NCBI RefSeq assembly: GCF_000368865.1
Contig: NZ_KB849727.1
Coordinates: forward strand, 489,194 to 553,193
From: Acinetobacter bouvetii DSM 14964 = CIP 107468
GTDB lineage: Bacteria; Pseudomonadota; Gammaproteobacteria; Pseudomonadales; Moraxellaceae
Reading direction: 5' to 3'
Length of the DNA: 64,000 nt
Below, piece by piece: positions 44,681-52,029 of this stretch. The translations under genes were made by a program, and so were the position numbers. The notes under the pieces are model-generated. The model was given only the letters and a program-made list of their open reading frames with translations, ran no database searches and was not told the DNA's origin. Within the stretch, counting starts at the first letter, position 1. Each line of letters opens with the position of its first letter.

Positions 44681-44766
44681 TGGTGGGGATAGAGAGACTC
44701 GAACTCTCACGCCCAGAAGGCGCTGCGACCTGAACACAGTGCGTCTACCAATTCCGCCATATCCCC
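44681..44766 (-). tRNA. tRNA-Leu (anticodon CAG)
   Basis: An 86-base tRNA gene with encoded CCA. The anticodon stem CTGTG/CGCAG encloses loop TTCAGGT, giving anticodon CAG. A long variable arm (class II) is present, and the T arm reads GAGAGTTCGAGTCTCTC. It reads CUG codons. It is the last tRNA of the array, with its own -10 element upstream at 44778. Confidence 0.95.
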
Positions 44767-44777
44767 TTAGGTCGCCA

Positions 44778-44783
44778 ATTATA
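44778..44783 (-). promoter_or_regulatory. -10 element of tRNA-Leu(CAG)
   Basis: TATAAT on the minus strand, 12 bases before the tRNA 5' end. The surrounding sequence (CCAATTATA...GGACTT) matches the spacers at 45196 and 45622, so these promoters share descent. Confidence 0.6.
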
Positions 44784-44814
44784 ACAAGATAAATGGACTT
44801 TTTCACATATTTCT

Positions 44815-44860
44815 GTTTAAAAAAACAGCTATTAAATCAATAATAAACCCATGATTTAAT
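44815..44860 (-). terminator. internal terminator upstream of tRNA-Leu(CAG)
   Basis: ATTAAATCA and TGATTTAAT form a stem, followed on the minus strand by a T run (GTTTTTTTAAA). It ends the Leu-Trp-Leu unit before tRNA-Leu(CAG). Confidence 0.55.
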
Positions 44861-44866
44861 ATTTGA

Positions 44867-44951
44867 TGGTGGGGACGGAGAGACTCGAACTCTCACACCT
44901 TGCGGCGCTGGAACCTAAATCCAGTGCGTCTACCAATTTCGCCACGTCCCC
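44867..44951 (-). tRNA. tRNA-Leu (UAG), copy 1
   Basis: An 85-base class II tRNA with encoded CCA. The anticodon stem CTGGA/TCCAG encloses TTTAGGT, giving UAG, which reads CUA codons (and CUG by wobble). Sequence is identical to most other Leu(UAG) copies of the array except a C/T difference in the variable arm of two of them. Confidence 0.95.
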
Positions 44952-44987
44952 ATCAGGGTGCTGACACAAAGTCAGTCTTTTAAAGCT

Positions 44988-45061
44988 TGGCAGAGGATCA
45001 AGGACTCGAACCTTGACGAACGGTTTTGGAGACCGTCATGCTACCATTACATCAATCCTCT
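44988..45061 (-). tRNA. tRNA-Trp-like (anticodon CCA), copy 1
   Basis: A 74-base tRNA with encoded CCA and G discriminator. The acceptor AGAGGAT/ATCCTCT pairs perfectly; the anticodon stem ACGGT/ACCGT encloses CTCCAAA, giving CCA. The D arm (ATGTAATGGTAGCAT) differs from the canonical tRNA-Trp D arm of gammaproteobacteria (GTTCAATTGGTAGAG). Position 10 is A in this copy. Confidence 0.88.
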
Positions 45062-45098
45062 ATTTTCTTAATGCTTAAACCTGAATCTAAGCTTTAAG

Positions 45099-45183
45099 TG
45101 GTGGGGACGGAGAGACTCGAACTCTCACACCTCGCGGCGCTGGAACCTAAATCCAGTGCGTCTACCAATTTCGCCACGTCCCC
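45099..45183 (-). tRNA. tRNA-Leu (UAG), copy 2
   Basis: Same anticodon loop TTTAGGT; variable arm carries CTCGCGG instead of CTTGCGG as in the copy at 45525. Encoded CCA is present. In transcription order this is the first gene of its unit, behind the -10 at 45196. Confidence 0.95.
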
Positions 45184-45195
45184 AGCTGGGTGCCA

Positions 45196-45201
45196 ATTAT
45201 A
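45196..45201 (-). promoter_or_regulatory. -10 element of tRNA unit 1
   Basis: TATAAT on the minus strand, 13 bases upstream of the tRNA-Leu at 45183. Its existence, with the terminator at 45253-45282, suggests each tandem unit is transcribed separately. Confidence 0.55.
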
Positions 45202-45252
45202 TACAATATAAGTGGACTTCTTTAACAACATACTGCCGCTTTAAAACTTGCA

Positions 45253-45282
45253 ATAAAAAAGCAAGGCCAACAACCTTGCTTT
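45253..45282 (-). terminator. terminator between tRNA units 2 and 1
   Basis: AAGCAAGG and CCTTGCTT pair; a T run follows on the minus strand, downstream of the tRNA-Leu at 45292. Confidence 0.7.
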
Positions 45283-45291
45283 AATACTTGA

Positions 45292-45376
45292 TGGTGGGGA
45301 CGGAGAGACTCGAACTCTCACACCTTGCGGCGCTGGAACCTAAATCCAGTGCGTCTACCAATTTCGCCACGTCCCC
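45292..45376 (-). tRNA. tRNA-Leu (UAG), copy 3
   Basis: Identical in the mature region to copy 1 (variable arm with CTTGCGG). Encoded CCA present; last gene of unit 2 in transcription order. Confidence 0.95.
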
Positions 45377-45413
45377 ATCAGGGTGCTGACACAAAGTCAG
45401 TCTTTTTAAAGCT

Positions 45414-45487
45414 TGGCAGAGGATCAAGGACTCGAACCTTGACGAACGGTTTTGGAGACCGTCATGCTACCATTACATCAATCCTCT
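45414..45487 (-). tRNA. tRNA-Trp-like (CCA), copy 2
   Basis: Same sequence as the copy at 44988, with A at position 10 and loop CTCCAAA. Encoded CCA present. Confidence 0.88.
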
Positions 45488-45524
45488 ATTTTCTTAATGC
45501 TTAAACCTGAATCTAAGCTTTAAG

Positions 45525-45609
45525 TGGTGGGGACGGAGAGACTCGAACTCTCACACCTCGCGGCGCTGGAACCTAAATCCAGTGCGTCTACCAATTTCGC
45601 CACGTCCCC
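45525..45609 (-). tRNA. tRNA-Leu (UAG), copy 4
   Basis: As copy 2 (CTCGCGG variable arm), first gene of unit 2. The -10 element lies at 45622. Confidence 0.95.
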
Positions 45610-45621
45610 AGCTGGGTGCCA

Positions 45622-45627
45622 ATTATA
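45622..45627 (-). promoter_or_regulatory. -10 element of tRNA unit 2
   Basis: TATAAT on the minus strand, 13 bases upstream of tRNA-Leu copy 4, in the same spacer context as at 45196. Confidence 0.55.
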
Positions 45628-45680
45628 TACAATATAAGTGGACTTCTTTAACAACATACTGCCGCTTTAAAACTTGCAAT

Positions 45681-45708
45681 AAAAAAGCAAGGCCAACAAC
45701 CTTGCTTT
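45681..45708 (-). terminator. terminator between tRNA units 3 and 2
   Basis: Second copy of the AAGCAAGG/CCTTGCTT hairpin with T run on the minus strand. Confidence 0.7.
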
Positions 45709-45717
45709 AATACTTGA

Positions 45718-45802
45718 TGGTGGGGACGGAGAGACTCGAACTCTCACACCTTGCGGCGCTGGAACCTAAATCCAGTGCGTCTACCAATTTCGCCACGTCC
45801 CC
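45718..45802 (-). tRNA. tRNA-Leu (UAG), copy 5
   Basis: Identical mature region to copies 1 and 3; last gene of unit 3. Confidence 0.95.
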
Positions 45803-45838
45803 ATCAGGGTGCTGACACAAAGTCAGTCTTTTAAAGCT

Positions 45839-45912
45839 TGGCAGAGGATCAAGGACTCGAACCTTGACGAACGGTTTTGGAGACCGTCATGCTACCATTA
45901 CACCAATCCTCT
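45839..45912 (-). tRNA. tRNA-Trp-like (CCA), copy 3 with G10
   Basis: As the other two copies but with G instead of A at position 10 of the D stem, giving GTGT against GCAT. G10 is the usual tRNA base. Loop CTCCAAA and encoded CCA are unchanged. Confidence 0.88.
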
Positions 45913-45949
45913 ATTTTCTTAATGCTTAAACTTAAATCTAAGCTTTAAG

Positions 45950-46034
45950 TGGTGGGGACGGAGAGACTCGAACTCTCACACCTTGCGGCGCTGGAACCTA
46001 AATCCAGTGCGTCTACCAATTTCGCCACGTCCCC
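45950..46034 (-). tRNA. tRNA-Leu (UAG), copy 6
   Basis: First gene of the array in transcription order. Unlike the matching genes of the other units it has CTTGCGG in the variable arm. Encoded CCA present. Confidence 0.95.
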
Positions 46035-46047
46035 AATGGCTGTGTAT

Positions 46048-46074
46048 ATTATAGAGATCACCTGTACATGACAA
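46048..46074 (-). promoter_or_regulatory. leading promoter of the tRNA array
   Basis: On the minus strand, TTGTCA and TATAAT with a 15-base spacer lie just upstream of the first tRNA-Leu. The sequence differs from the internal spacers, so it is the array's own unduplicated promoter. Confidence 0.55.
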
Positions 46075-46140
46075 GCCTTTTTTAGAAAAAAGCATTTTGA
46101 TTGCTTAAATAAAAATCAAAAAAGATAATTTGGAGATTTC

Positions 46141-47001
46141 TTAAACATTTTCAGATATTAAGCGCATTTTTATTTGCGAAAAATCACGCATTCTCTGCGT
46201 TTTTTGCTTCGCAAGCATATCTCGCAATATCGGTTCGAAAAATATAAATTGCTGTGGAAGATCAATTGTTAACCGCTGACAATGCAAAACAGCCCAATCT
46301 TCATATGTATGGGCCTGCAAACGCTGAGCTGTCAGCCATTCCAGCAGCACAATGCCTAAGGCGTAAAGATCACTTTGCACACTTTTGAGCTGCCCGTGGA
46401 ATAACTCCGGCGCCATATAGCGCGGTGTTGCGTTCATAGCCGGGCGCTTTGCAGACGCTATCGGCACGGCCTGTTCAAAATCCAGCAGCCTCACCTGCCC
46501 TTGATAGCGCACAAAGTGCGCTGCTTTTAGATCTGCATGCAGCCACCCGAACTCAGTTAACTGCGCTAAGGCGCTAACAATCTCTATCATCAGCGCTTTA
46601 ATTTGGCTTAAATTGAATTGATTCGAATCCCGACTAAAAATCGATTCTGCATGAGGCAACAGCAATAGTTGCGGATGCAGATGGTCTGCTTGAATTAACT
46701 GCCGGTGATCCAGCTGATTGACCGAGATAATGCGATGCGGCAGCAAAAAACTGTGACGCTGCAGAGACCACTGCTGATACAGCGCAAGTTCCTGTAAAAA
46801 CCCTTGCTGTGCATGTTCAAAGCCATCTTCCCGCATGGACTGCCCTTTGAGCCAAAAACAGGAGGAATTAACTTGATCACCGTTAGACGCATTTTGCAGC
46901 TGATACAAGTACCGTCCAAAATTCAAACTCTGGGCTTTGGCTTTTAAGCGATATACAGCTGTCTGCAATAAATCCTGATCACACTGCAATAAATTCTGCA
47001 T
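46141..47001 (-). CDS. protein-kinase-like protein with altered motifs
   Basis: A 286-residue protein with a Ser/Thr kinase C-lobe. The catalytic loop reads LHADLKAAHF: Asp157 and Lys159 of the HxDLKxxN motif are kept, but the Asn is replaced by His162. The DFG motif reads DFE (174-176) and APE is present at 197-199, followed by the SDLYALGIVLLEWLT helix. The N-lobe is weak: no clear glycine loop, and Lys52 in FWLKG is the only candidate ATP Lys. It may be an active atypical kinase, an aminoglycoside/small-molecule kinase relative, or a pseudokinase. Its start overlaps the patatin gene by 23 bases, so they are translated together. Confidence 0.8.
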   Translation of the reverse strand: MQNLLQCDQDLLQTAVYRLKAKAQSLNFGRYLYQLQNASNGDQVNSSCFWLKGQSMREDGFEHAQQGFLQELALYQQWSLQRHSFLLPHRIISVNQLDHRQLIQADHLHPQLLLLPHAESIFSRDSNQFNLSQIKALMIEIVSALAQLTEFGWLHADLKAAHFVRYQGQVRLLDFEQAVPIASAKRPAMNATPRYMAPELFHGQLKSVQSDLYALGIVLLEWLTAQRLQAHTYEDWAVLHCQRLTIDLPQQFIFFEPILRDMLAKQKTQRMRDFSQIKMRLISENV

Positions 47002-48496
47002 GCTGCTTTTCAGGTGATTTTTGATAATGCAGCAGCTCTAAACAATGCTGAATGGTTTTTCCAACCCGCGCATGGGTTTCAATCAGTGAAATTTTCGGCC
47101 AAGTCGCCCGTTCACCCTCTCGCTGCAACACTTTAAATAAATATGGGCGCGGGTTTTGCAGCATATAGCTGTAATGGCGCAGGCTCTGCTTACCGACAAT
47201 ATTTACATCGCCATAATAACGCTGATCAACCACGCCATAGCCATGATCCAGCAAACGGCGTATCGGCGGCACACTGCCTACACGTTCACGGGCAAAATCC
47301 ATCACCCCTTTAGTAATCACCTTGCCCTGCCGGCGGATAATCCGCTCAGGCCAGCTCAGCATGTCTTTGCGGAAGCGGGAAATATCATTTTGCATAAAGG
47401 GCACAATATGCGGATTCACCTGACTGGCAATCGTATAATTGATGTTGTATAAGCGCGCCATTTTCTCCTGCGGAAAATCACTGCGCACACTGCCATCCAC
47501 CCAGCGGGTAGATGCCATATAAGGCGTGAATTGACCATCATAGCGCTTGCTTGTCAGCTTAACTGGCGGAAATAGAATTGGCACTGCGCAAGAAGCCAGA
47601 ACAGCACTCCACACCAGCAAATCCGGCGCAGTATATGCGTTCATAATGCGCGCATCCTGCGAAGCATCATAGGGCGCAACCGCAATATTGATATTCAGCC
47701 CAGAGGTTTTTTTCGCCTCTGCAAAGGTCATATCCCCTAAATTTTCTTTGAGAAAATTCTTTAAATATTTTACATCCGCCAATCCGCCATTGCCGCGCAG
47801 CAAATCGCTGAGCTTTCTAAAGTGAAAGGCTTCACTGTAAAAATTATGCCCCTTCAAAATTTCCATAAACTCAGACGGCTTTGACACGCCCAGCATGCCG
47901 GTCATGATGGCGCCGGCACTCGAACCAGACAGCACTTTAGGCATTAAATCCTGTTCCATCAGCGCCTTGCAGACGCCTGTATGAAACAGGCCGAGGGTTG
48001 ACCCGCCAGAGAACATCATGGCAGGCTGTCCAAAAGCTTTTTGGCACTGTTCAAAGAAACCAATTTTTTCTTCTGATGTTAAACATTCACAGTCTTCGGA
48101 AGCGATAAAAGCCAAGCCTTCACTGACTTCCGAAACATAATCTTCAATAATTTTTTTTGTCCCGACATGCGTTACGGAAAAGAGCAATGGATGGCCAATA
48201 TTCGCAATATCGTAAGTTAAGCCTTCACTCAAAATATACATCAGATCGCGAGTGCGCTTTTGCTGGCGGTAGCGCCTCAGCAAAGCCAAACGGTGCACAA
48301 TAATTTCTGCATCAAAGTAGGGAGAGCAATTATCCAGCTTCCACTCTTGAGCGCCAGATTCCTCATCAATTTTCAGCGCAATGCTTTTCCACTCGGCATA
48401 GCTTTCTGCAGTTTCCAGTTGCCGGCTTAGTTTTTTTATTCTGTACGCCTGGTGCGGATTTACATCCCTTGCAAAGTCTTTAAATAGCATATCCAT
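46979..48496 (-). CDS. patatin-like phospholipase with DUF3336 domain
   Basis: A 505-residue lipolytic enzyme. The N-terminal DUF3336 region (about residues 1-150) is followed by the patatin domain: the oxyanion loop SGGSTLGLFHTGV at 163-175, the nucleophile elbow GSSAG at 191-195 with Ser193, and the catalytic Asp in WVDGS near 332. This architecture is found in yeast and plant triacylglycerol lipases (Tgl3/4/5, SDP1) and in bacterial homologues, so the substrate could be storage triacylglycerol or a phospholipid. The gene overlaps the downstream kinase-like gene, suggesting the kinase acts on or with it. Confidence 0.9.
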   Translation of the reverse strand: MDMLFKDFARDVNPHQAYRIKKLSRQLETAESYAEWKSIALKIDEESGAQEWKLDNCSPYFDAEIIVHRLALLRRYRQQKRTRDLMYILSEGLTYDIANIGHPLLFSVTHVGTKKIIEDYVSEVSEGLAFIASEDCECLTSEEKIGFFEQCQKAFGQPAMMFSGGSTLGLFHTGVCKALMEQDLMPKVLSGSSAGAIMTGMLGVSKPSEFMEILKGHNFYSEAFHFRKLSDLLRGNGGLADVKYLKNFLKENLGDMTFAEAKKTSGLNINIAVAPYDASQDARIMNAYTAPDLLVWSAVLASCAVPILFPPVKLTSKRYDGQFTPYMASTRWVDGSVRSDFPQEKMARLYNINYTIASQVNPHIVPFMQNDISRFRKDMLSWPERIIRRQGKVITKGVMDFARERVGSVPPIRRLLDHGYGVVDQRYYGDVNIVGKQSLRHYSYMLQNPRPYLFKVLQREGERATWPKISLIETHARVGKTIQHCLELLHYQKSPEKQHAEFIAV

Positions 48497-48679
48497 CCCT
48501 CAGCGCTGGCTTTTATCTGCTGCATAATCATTAGATTCTTATGCAGCTTAAACTTTTGCAAAATTTGATCATTAATTCAATAGGCAAAAGTTGCTTCCGT
48601 TGGCATATCATGCCGAAATACTATACATTGTTGTTGTAAAATTACATCTATTCATCGATTAATCACAAGCTGAATACCC

Positions 48680-49552
48680 ATGCCAACCTTAGATTTACCA
48701 GATAATATTTTAGAGTCCCTGTCCAGCGTTCTTTTGCAATTGCAGCAAACGCTTCCTGAACTTAGAAAAGCGCCAGACTTTACCGCTGCTGCCTATAAAT
48801 GGCAGGATAAACAGCTGAAAGCAATTCAGCAATCAAAAAAAATGTATCTGGAAGATTTAAAAGGCATTGAGCGCCAAAAAGAAAAAGTCATCCAAAACAC
48901 TTTGCAGTTTTTAAAAGGCTTCCCTGCCAATGACGTTTTGCTTACAGGTTCACGCGGCACGGGCAAGTCGTCTATCGTGCGCGCGCTACTGACTGAATAC
49001 GAATCTCAAGGCCTGCGCTTAATTGAAATTGAACGTGATGATTTGTCTGATCTGCCTGAAATTCAAAAACTCATTGCCGGCCGTCCGGAAAAATTTATTG
49101 TCTATTGTGATGATTTGGCCTTTAACGCAGAAGATGAAAATTACCGCAGCTTAAAAAGTGTTTTAGATGGCTCACTGCAGTCAGGTTCAAGCAATTTCAT
49201 TATTTACGCCACCAGCAACCGCCGCCATTTGCTGCCTGAATTTATGCATGAAAACACGCCTGTAACCAAGGTGGATGTCCCTCAATATACAGAACTGCAT
49301 CCGCAGGAAGCCATTGAAGAAAAAATCTCTCTGTCTGACCGTTTTGGCATGTGGCTGTCATTCTACCCCATGGACCAAAAGCTGTATCTGGAAATTGCTG
49401 AACATTATTTAGCGAAAGCCAATCTGCCATGGACCGAAGATGCCCGGACAGCGGCTTTAAGATGGTCTCAAGGACGCGGACAGCGTTCGGGGCGCGCAGC
49501 GTATCAATTTTCTAAACACTGGATTGGTTCACAGCAGTTATTGAATCTATAA
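48680..49552 (+). CDS. DUF815-family P-loop ATPase
   Basis: A 290-residue AAA-type ATPase of the DUF815 family. Walker A is TGSRGTGKSS (Lys96), Walker B is FIVYCDDLAF near 150, and an arginine-finger-like NRRHLLPEF follows; the C-terminal helical lid has RWSQGRGQRSGRAAYQF. DUF815 proteins are related to DnaA/IstB-type ATPases, but their role is unknown. The gene is divergent from the patatin-kinase pair, 183 bases away. Confidence 0.88.
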   Translation: MPTLDLPDNILESLSSVLLQLQQTLPELRKAPDFTAAAYKWQDKQLKAIQQSKKMYLEDLKGIERQKEKVIQNTLQFLKGFPANDVLLTGSRGTGKSSIVRALLTEYESQGLRLIEIERDDLSDLPEIQKLIAGRPEKFIVYCDDLAFNAEDENYRSLKSVLDGSLQSGSSNFIIYATSNRRHLLPEFMHENTPVTKVDVPQYTELHPQEAIEEKISLSDRFGMWLSFYPMDQKLYLEIAEHYLAKANLPWTEDARTAALRWSQGRGQRSGRAAYQFSKHWIGSQQLLNL

Positions 49553-50058
49553 CTCTGTTTTTAAGTTTTAATTTCCTTCATACGGCAATAAAATAAAGGC
49601 CCTGTTTATTTTGAATAGAGCCTTTTTTCACAAAAACATGTTGATATTACAGGTCTTACCCACAAAATAAGCATAATTAAGATACTGACTTAAATACTTT
49701 TATGATTCATCAGCACATTATTTTTATCCCCTTTCCACCCCATAAATAGCGAACGTAGACTGCAGAGACAACGGTTATTTTTTTGAAAAACCCCTCTTGA
49801 ATTAATCGATTGGCAGAATTTATAAAACTAAAATTCCATTTTCATCTTCTTAACGAAAAATACAGTCAATCCAACTATCTTTAAAATTTTTATCCACTAT
49901 TCGTATCTAAACCGATTTCACTCCTCAGCGAGCTTGCATTTACTTCAACTGCCTTTCGCATCAAGAAATCAATTTCCCTAAAATAGTCTTATAACCGATA
50001 TAAAAAAGCCCAGATCTCATGTCTGGGCTTTTTTATATCGGTTTGTGTGATTCAGTAC
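49553..50058. other. AT-rich region between DUF815 gene and tsaD
   Basis: About 500 bases without a gene. A weak hairpin (AAAGGC ... GCCTTT near 49590-49626) may end the DUF815 transcript, and the strong tsaD terminator lies at 49994. The middle, 49630-49990, shows nothing I can interpret. Confidence 0.5.
49994..50042. terminator. rho-independent terminator of tsaD
   Basis: A very long perfect hairpin: arms ACCGATATAAAAAAGCCCAG-A and complement around a 7-base loop, with A/T runs within the stem. It follows the tsaD stop on the minus strand by about 17 bases. Confidence 0.92.
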
Positions 50059-51075
50059 TTAACCTTGTTCAGGATTGCTCAATTCCGTCATCGGCCAGCG
50101 CGGTGTTGTGGTTACCGCCAAGCCATCATGCTGTCCTGCTTTTAAGCGCTGATAACCCGCAAAAGCAATCATGGCGCCATTATCGGTACACAATGCAGGC
50201 TCTGCATAAAACACATGGGCACGAATTTTAGCCAGGTCGGCTTCTAAGCGTTCTCTCAGGCGGCTGTTGGCACTTACACCGCCAGCAATCACCAAACGCC
50301 GCAAGCCGGTTTGCTTTAATGCTTTCACTGATTTTTTCACCAGTGTATCCACCAATGCTTCTTGGAATGAAGCCGCAATATCGGCTTCGCGGCCTTCGCC
50401 TTCCACTTTTTTCAATTGCACAGATACTGCTGTTTTCAAACCACTGAAAGAAAAATCTAAACCTTGATGCAGCATTGGGCGTGGAAATGCAAATGCATTC
50501 ATGTCACCAGCTGCAGCCAGCTTAGAAATATTCGGCCCGCCCGGATAAGGCAGACCCATCATTTTCGCGACTTTATCAAAGGCTTCGCCTGCTGCATCAT
50601 CAATAGATTCGCCCAACAGTTCATATTGGCCAATGCCATACGCAGCCATGAGCTGTGTATGGCCGCCCGACACCAGCAAAGCGACAAATGGAAATTCTGG
50701 CGGAGTTTTGGACAGCAATGGCGCCAGCATATGACCTTCCATATGATGCACGCCAATCGCCGGCTTATTCAGCGCAAAGGCTAAAGTTCGGCCAAACAGC
50801 GCGCCTGTCATGAGCGCGCCCATCAGACCTGGCCCGCGGGTATAGGCAATGGCGTCAATTTCAGATTTTTTAATGCCGCTGTCTGCCAGCAATTGGGTGA
50901 TTAAAGGAATTAATTTGCGCACATGGTCACGCGAAGCCAGCTCCGGCACGACGCCGCCATATTCTGCATGCAGTTTAATTTGGCTATACAGCACTTGCCC
51001 GCGCAAACCCAACTCGCTGTCATACAATGCGAGCCCTGTTTCATCACAAGATGTTTCTAAGCCTAAAACGATCAT
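50059..51075 (-). CDS. tsaD: tRNA N6-adenosine threonylcarbamoyltransferase TsaD
   Basis: A 338-residue essential enzyme that transfers threonylcarbamoyl to A37 of ANN-decoding tRNAs, working with TsaB, TsaE and TsaC. The start is ATG 51075 giving [19 protein letters not shown], the family's invariant N-terminus; a longer reading frame to 51165 adds 30 residues unlike the family. [11 protein letters not shown] near 110 holds the metal His pair, LVSGGHTQL and [18 protein letters not shown] follow, and [10 protein letters not shown] near the C-terminus binds nucleotide. rpsU is divergent, the usual arrangement. Confidence 0.97.
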   Translation of the reverse strand: MIVLGLETSCDETGLALYDSELGLRGQVLYSQIKLHAEYGGVVPELASRDHVRKLIPLITQLLADSGIKKSEIDAIAYTRGPGLMGALMTGALFGRTLAFALNKPAIGVHHMEGHMLAPLLSKTPPEFPFVALLVSGGHTQLMAAYGIGQYELLGESIDDAAGEAFDKVAKMMGLPYPGGPNISKLAAAGDMNAFAFPRPMLHQGLDFSFSGLKTAVSVQLKKVEGEGREADIAASFQEALVDTLVKKSVKALKQTGLRRLVIAGGVSANSRLRERLEADLAKIRAHVFYAEPALCTDNGAMIAFAGYQRLKAGQHDGLAVTTTPRWPMTELSNPEQG

Positions 51076-51124
51076 TAAACTGCCTATAACCTGTATCAAA
51101 TCTATTGCGAAGCCTATTATAGAC

Positions 51125-51153
51125 TTGTGGTATGAGATGTAAATGAGTAAAAT
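51125..51153 (+). promoter_or_regulatory. likely rpsU promoter
   Basis: TTGTGG and TAAAAT separated by 17 bases, 70 bases upstream of the rpsU start, in the tsaD-rpsU divergent gap. Confidence 0.5.
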
Positions 51154-51222
51154 ACTGACCTTCACTTGTGATCGAAGGCAATTTCGCCCTAGATCTTATC
51201 CATAACTTAATGAGGATTCTTC

Positions 51223-51438
51223 ATGCCACAAGTTAAATTGAAAGAAGGCGAACCAGTAGACGTAGCTATCCGTCGTTTCAAACGTTCATGCGAAAAAGCG
51301 GGTGTTCTTGCTGATGTTCGTAAACGCGAATTCTACGAAAAACCTACTCAAGAACGTAAGCGCAAAAAAGCTGCTGCTGTTAAACGCTACCAAAAGAAAT
51401 TGGCGCGTGAATCAGTACGCACGACTCGCCTTTACTAA
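51223..51438 (+). CDS. rpsU: 30S ribosomal protein S21
   Basis: A 71-residue basic ribosomal protein. [49 protein letters not shown] sequence and the Arg/Lys-rich C-terminus are those of S21, which helps base-pairing of the mRNA leader with the 16S 3' end. A TGAGGA ribosome-binding region precedes the ATG. yqeY follows 39 bases downstream, so the two are co-transcribed, as is usual near tsaD. Confidence 0.98.
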
Positions 51439-51477
51439 GATTAATTTGTGATTGATTGACTAACCTGGACAAAATAA

Positions 51478-51924
51478 ATGACTACTTTAAAAAACCAAAT
51501 AACTGATGTTTTGAAAGCAACTATGCGTGCTAAAGAAATGGGCAAGTTAACGGTAATTCGTAGTCTACAGGCAGCAATCAAGCAAATTGAAGTCGATGAA
51601 CGCATTGAGCTTGACGATACTCAGGTTCTTGCGGTCATTGAAAAGCAAATCAAACAACGTAAAGAATCGATCAAAGCCTTTGAAGGCGCTGGTCGAGAAG
51701 ATTTAGCTAGTAAGGAACAAGCCGAACTTGAGGTTTTATCTCAATTTCTACCAGAAGCTATGACTGAGGAAGAACTTGATTCCATCATTGCACAGACTAT
51801 TACTGCGCAAGAAGCTACTAGCATGAAAGATATGGGTAAGGTGATGAACTCTCTGCGTCCGCTCATAGCCGGGCGCGCCGATCCTTCTCAAGTTTCTGCA
51901 AAAATTAAAGCAAAACTTGCTTAA
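51478..51924 (+). CDS. GatB/YqeY-domain protein
   Basis: A 148-residue protein with the YqeY domain: an N-terminal helical part (LKNQITDVLKATMRAKEMGKLTVIRSLQAAIKQIEVDERIELDD) and the C-terminal EEELDSIIAQTITAQEATSMKDMGKVMNSLRPLIAGRADPSQV, which resembles the GatB tail that binds tRNA. Function is not established; tRNA binding has been suggested. It lies immediately after rpsU. In many gammaproteobacteria dnaG and rpoD follow, but here the next genes are the minus-strand Hint-like pair. Confidence 0.92.
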   Translation: MTTLKNQITDVLKATMRAKEMGKLTVIRSLQAAIKQIEVDERIELDDTQVLAVIEKQIKQRKESIKAFEGAGREDLASKEQAELEVLSQFLPEAMTEEELDSIIAQTITAQEATSMKDMGKVMNSLRPLIAGRADPSQVSAKIKAKLA

Positions 51925-52029
51925 TACCCACACCGTTAAATCTTGTTTTGAGTATTTTTAATATTCAAAAATATGTTTGATTTGGTCTATTTGATTTAAT
52001 TATTTTCTACATATAAATCAAATAGCCAA

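Larger units (their letters stand above)
44867..46034 (-). repeat. tandem repeat of a Leu-Trp-Leu tRNA unit, three copies
   Basis: A unit of tRNA-Leu(UAG), tRNA-Trp(CCA), tRNA-Leu(UAG) plus spacer repeats with a period of 425-426 bases: the equivalent Leu genes begin at 44867, 45292 and 45718. Spacers are nearly identical between copies. The copy furthest upstream (ending 46034) carries most of the differences. Confidence 0.92.

Noticed and set aside
44867..46034. Regular repeats that could suggest a CRISPR array
   Set aside because: The repeated blocks fold as class II Leu and Trp-type tRNAs with encoded CCA; repeat lengths and spacers do not fit a CRISPR array.
51075..51165. N-terminally extended TsaD
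   Set aside because: The extra 30 residues do not resemble TsaD, whose conserved start [12 protein letters not shown] lies at 51075.
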